Positions 62,888-64,000 of a stretch of 64,000 bases of DNA are shown in pieces. Source of the stretch: an uncultured Alphaproteobacteria bacterium. GTDB lineage: Bacteria; Pseudomonadota; Alphaproteobacteria; HIMB59. Positions within the stretch are counted from its first letter, which is position 1, and every line of letters begins with the position of its first letter. Where the stretch lies: the NCBI GenBank assembly GCA_902574995.1, contig CACGPP010000002.1:82233-146232 (forward strand), given 5' to 3'. A program made the position numbers and the translations under genes. Under the pieces are notes generated by a model, which was not told the origin of the DNA, ran no database searches, and worked only from the letters and a program-made list of their open reading frames with translations.

Positions 62888-63751
62888 CTTTTTTAATTTA
62901 GAATAAACAAGATATCCAGAAATTATTATTAAAATAGCACCGCATAATTCTATAATTGAGGGATAGTGATTGAAAACAAAAATACTAATTACTATTCCAA
63001 AAATGATCTGTGAATAATGTGTGATGCTAAAAAATGAAGCTTCTATTCTTCTAAGAGAATAGATTAAGATCATCATGGCCACACCATCAATAAGCCCTGC
63101 ACCTACCATTATTAAAAAATCGTACAAAGCGATATCTTTGTAATGGTTGATTGAAAATACTGTGAAAATTATGCCAGTAATTCCCATACTATAAAAAGTC
63201 AAAGCCATAGTTCTTTCAGATTTCCCATAAACTCGCACTGTAAAATCTAGACACGCTAATGAAATTACTCCTAATATAAGAAATATTACTCCCAAAGCAT
63301 TAAAACCTGCGTTTAAACTAAAACCTGAGACCATAAAAACAGCAATCATAGCTAGTATTAAAGAAATTATTTTGGATAGGTAAATCGACTCCTTTAAAAT
63401 TACTATTCCCATAATTGAGAGTAACACAGGAGCTGACAAAATTATTGGATAAGCAATAGATAAAGGTAATAAAATGATACCTTTTACAACAAAATAATAG
63501 GTCAAAGTCATTAAAATACCTCTTATAAAATGAAGTTTATAATTGCTCGTTTTTATTTCTTCTAAGCTCTTTCTGTACAGTAAATAAAAGAGCACTGGGA
63601 TTATTGCGGAGAAACTCGCTATGGAAAATATAACTGTGTCTTTATATAAATCTCCAATTAACTTTATAATAGTGTCTGCAATTGAAAATAAAAAAAAGGC
63701 AACAGTGCCTAGTATGTAAATTACGTGTTTTTTACTCTCTAATTGAGACAT
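62879..63751 (-). CDS. EamA/DMT-family transporter
   Basis: 290 residues, ten hydrophobic helices in two repeats (about 1-145 and 150-288), the layout of the drug/metabolite transporter family. Typical pieces are RGILMTLTYYFVVKGIILLPLSIAYPIILSAPVLLSIMGIVILKE and the matching RRIEASFFSITHYSQIIFGI. Substrate unknown. Some members export amino acids or S-adenosylmethionine. The start overlaps the partial gene upstream. Confidence 0.85.
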   Translation of the reverse strand: MSQLESKKHVIYILGTVAFFLFSIADTIIKLIGDLYKDTVIFSIASFSAIIPVLFYLLYRKSLEEIKTSNYKLHFIRGILMTLTYYFVVKGIILLPLSIAYPIILSAPVLLSIMGIVILKESIYLSKIISLILAMIAVFMVSGFSLNAGFNALGVIFLILGVISLACLDFTVRVYGKSERTMALTFYSMGITGIIFTVFSINHYKDIALYDFLIMVGAGLIDGVAMMILIYSLRRIEASFFSITHYSQIIFGIVISIFVFNHYPSIIELCGAILIIISGYLVYSKLKKLN

Positions 63752-64000
63752 TGAATTTACTTCTATATCTCATTACTAAGATTAATACGAACAATTTAAT
63801 AGTAAGCGGTATAAAAAAATAAAAAATCATAATATTTGGAATATTTGGGTGAATTGTAAAATTTATTGATTGTAAGTAACCATATCCCGTTAGTGCTATA
63901 CCAGCAGCAATTCCTATAGCAGCTTTTCTTATAATTGAGAAAAATGAGGTAAAAAACTGTGATAAACGATTTTCATTATTTACATCTAATATGTCAGCTA
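63732..64000 (-). CDS. C-terminal part of an MFS (GPH-type) transporter, cut by the window end
   Basis: The frame entering from the right edge has ADILDVNNENRLSQFFTS, two hydrophobic stretches (KAAIGIAAGIALTGYGYL and IMIFYFFIPLTIKLFVLILV) and ends with a TAA at 63732-63734. That is about 88 residues and fits the last two helices of a glycoside-pentoside-hexuronide type MFS transporter. It overlaps the EamA gene start by 20 bp. The family is a good guess, not certain. Confidence 0.6.
   Translation of the reverse strand, partial: ADILDVNNENRLSQFFTSFFSIIRKAAIGIAAGIALTGYGYLQSINFTIHPNIPNIMIFYFFIPLTIKLFVLILVMRYRSKFNVSIRE

Noticed and set aside
1..64000. CRISPR arrays, insertion sequences, prophage genes or attachment sites
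   Set aside because: No regularly spaced repeats, transposase motifs, integrases or phage structural genes were seen on either strand. Poly-A/T runs are common but are base-composition effects.

Overview
This is a 64-kb, visibly AT-rich (about 30% GC by eye, not counted), very densely packed chromosomal window. Genes commonly overlap by 1-30 bp, several convergent pairs share stop-codon bases, and no insertion sequence, phage gene, CRISPR array, tRNA or rRNA was seen. Gene content (FabA/FabB/FabI, PNPase-IF2-NusA cluster, PhoB/PhoR/Pst, PlcP-type lipase, blue-tuned proteorhodopsin with a retinal pathway, GlnD, NTF2-like and DUF2244 proteins) points to a streamlined marine alphaproteobacterium of the SAR11/HIMB59/AEGEAN-169 kind. 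That placement is inference; no rRNA is in the window.

Layout. 1-5.3 kb (+): tail of an unknown gene, CoaC and CoaB (one CoaBC frame split by a single in-frame stop), Dut, a MoeB/ThiF-like E1 enzyme, FabA-FabB-FabI and a small secreted protein. 5.3-20.2 kb (-): Pnp, RpsO, TruB, RbfA, InfB, NusA, TrmB, Lnt, CorC, YbeY, PhoH, MiaB, RimI, then a glycosyltransferase and a PlcP-like metallophosphoesterase. 20.3-21.2 kb (+): a SET-domain methyltransferase and diacylglycerol kinase. 21.3-31.7 kb (-): a phosphate regulon (SixA, Ppk, PhoR, PstS, PstC, PstA, PstB, PhoU, PhoB and an ArsC-like reductase) with a three-unit Pho-box-like repeat before pstS. 31.7-38.2 kb (+): Ppx, GlnD, TrpS, NfuA-like and a Bax-like glucosaminidase. 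38.2-43.9 kb: a mixed-strand stretch with a deacetylase, TsaB, MsrA, an SMP-30 protein, two secreted hypotheticals, an NTF2-like protein and a polyprenyl synthase. 44.3-49.4 kb (+): proteorhodopsin, CrtI, CrtB, CrtY and Blh. 49.4-64 kb: IspH, pyruvate carboxylase, Nth, DUF2244, DapB, a rhodanese with a c-type cytochrome, a tungstate-type ABC transporter, cytochrome b561, a cysteine/cystathionine enzyme pair, TPR, DUF4864 and EamA proteins, and the end of an MFS transporter.

How the genes fit together. The phosphate block pairs uptake (Pst), sensing (PhoR/PhoB/PhoU) and polyphosphate turnover (Ppk/Ppx) with a neighbouring phospholipid-to-glycolipid module (PlcP plus glycosyltransferase, with DgkA able to recycle diacylglycerol). 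The light block makes lycopene, beta-carotene and retinal for a proton-pumping rhodopsin; the polyprenyl synthase and IspH next to it supply precursors.

The observations most worth a second look are two GC-rich intergenic islands with inverted repeats at 21172-21243 and 61789-61838 (possible unclassified structured RNAs), the split coaBC frame, the phosphate/lipid-remodelling neighbourhood, and an attenuator-like hairpin directly before nusA in a locus that lacks rimP and ylxR. I found no clearly new multi-gene system.
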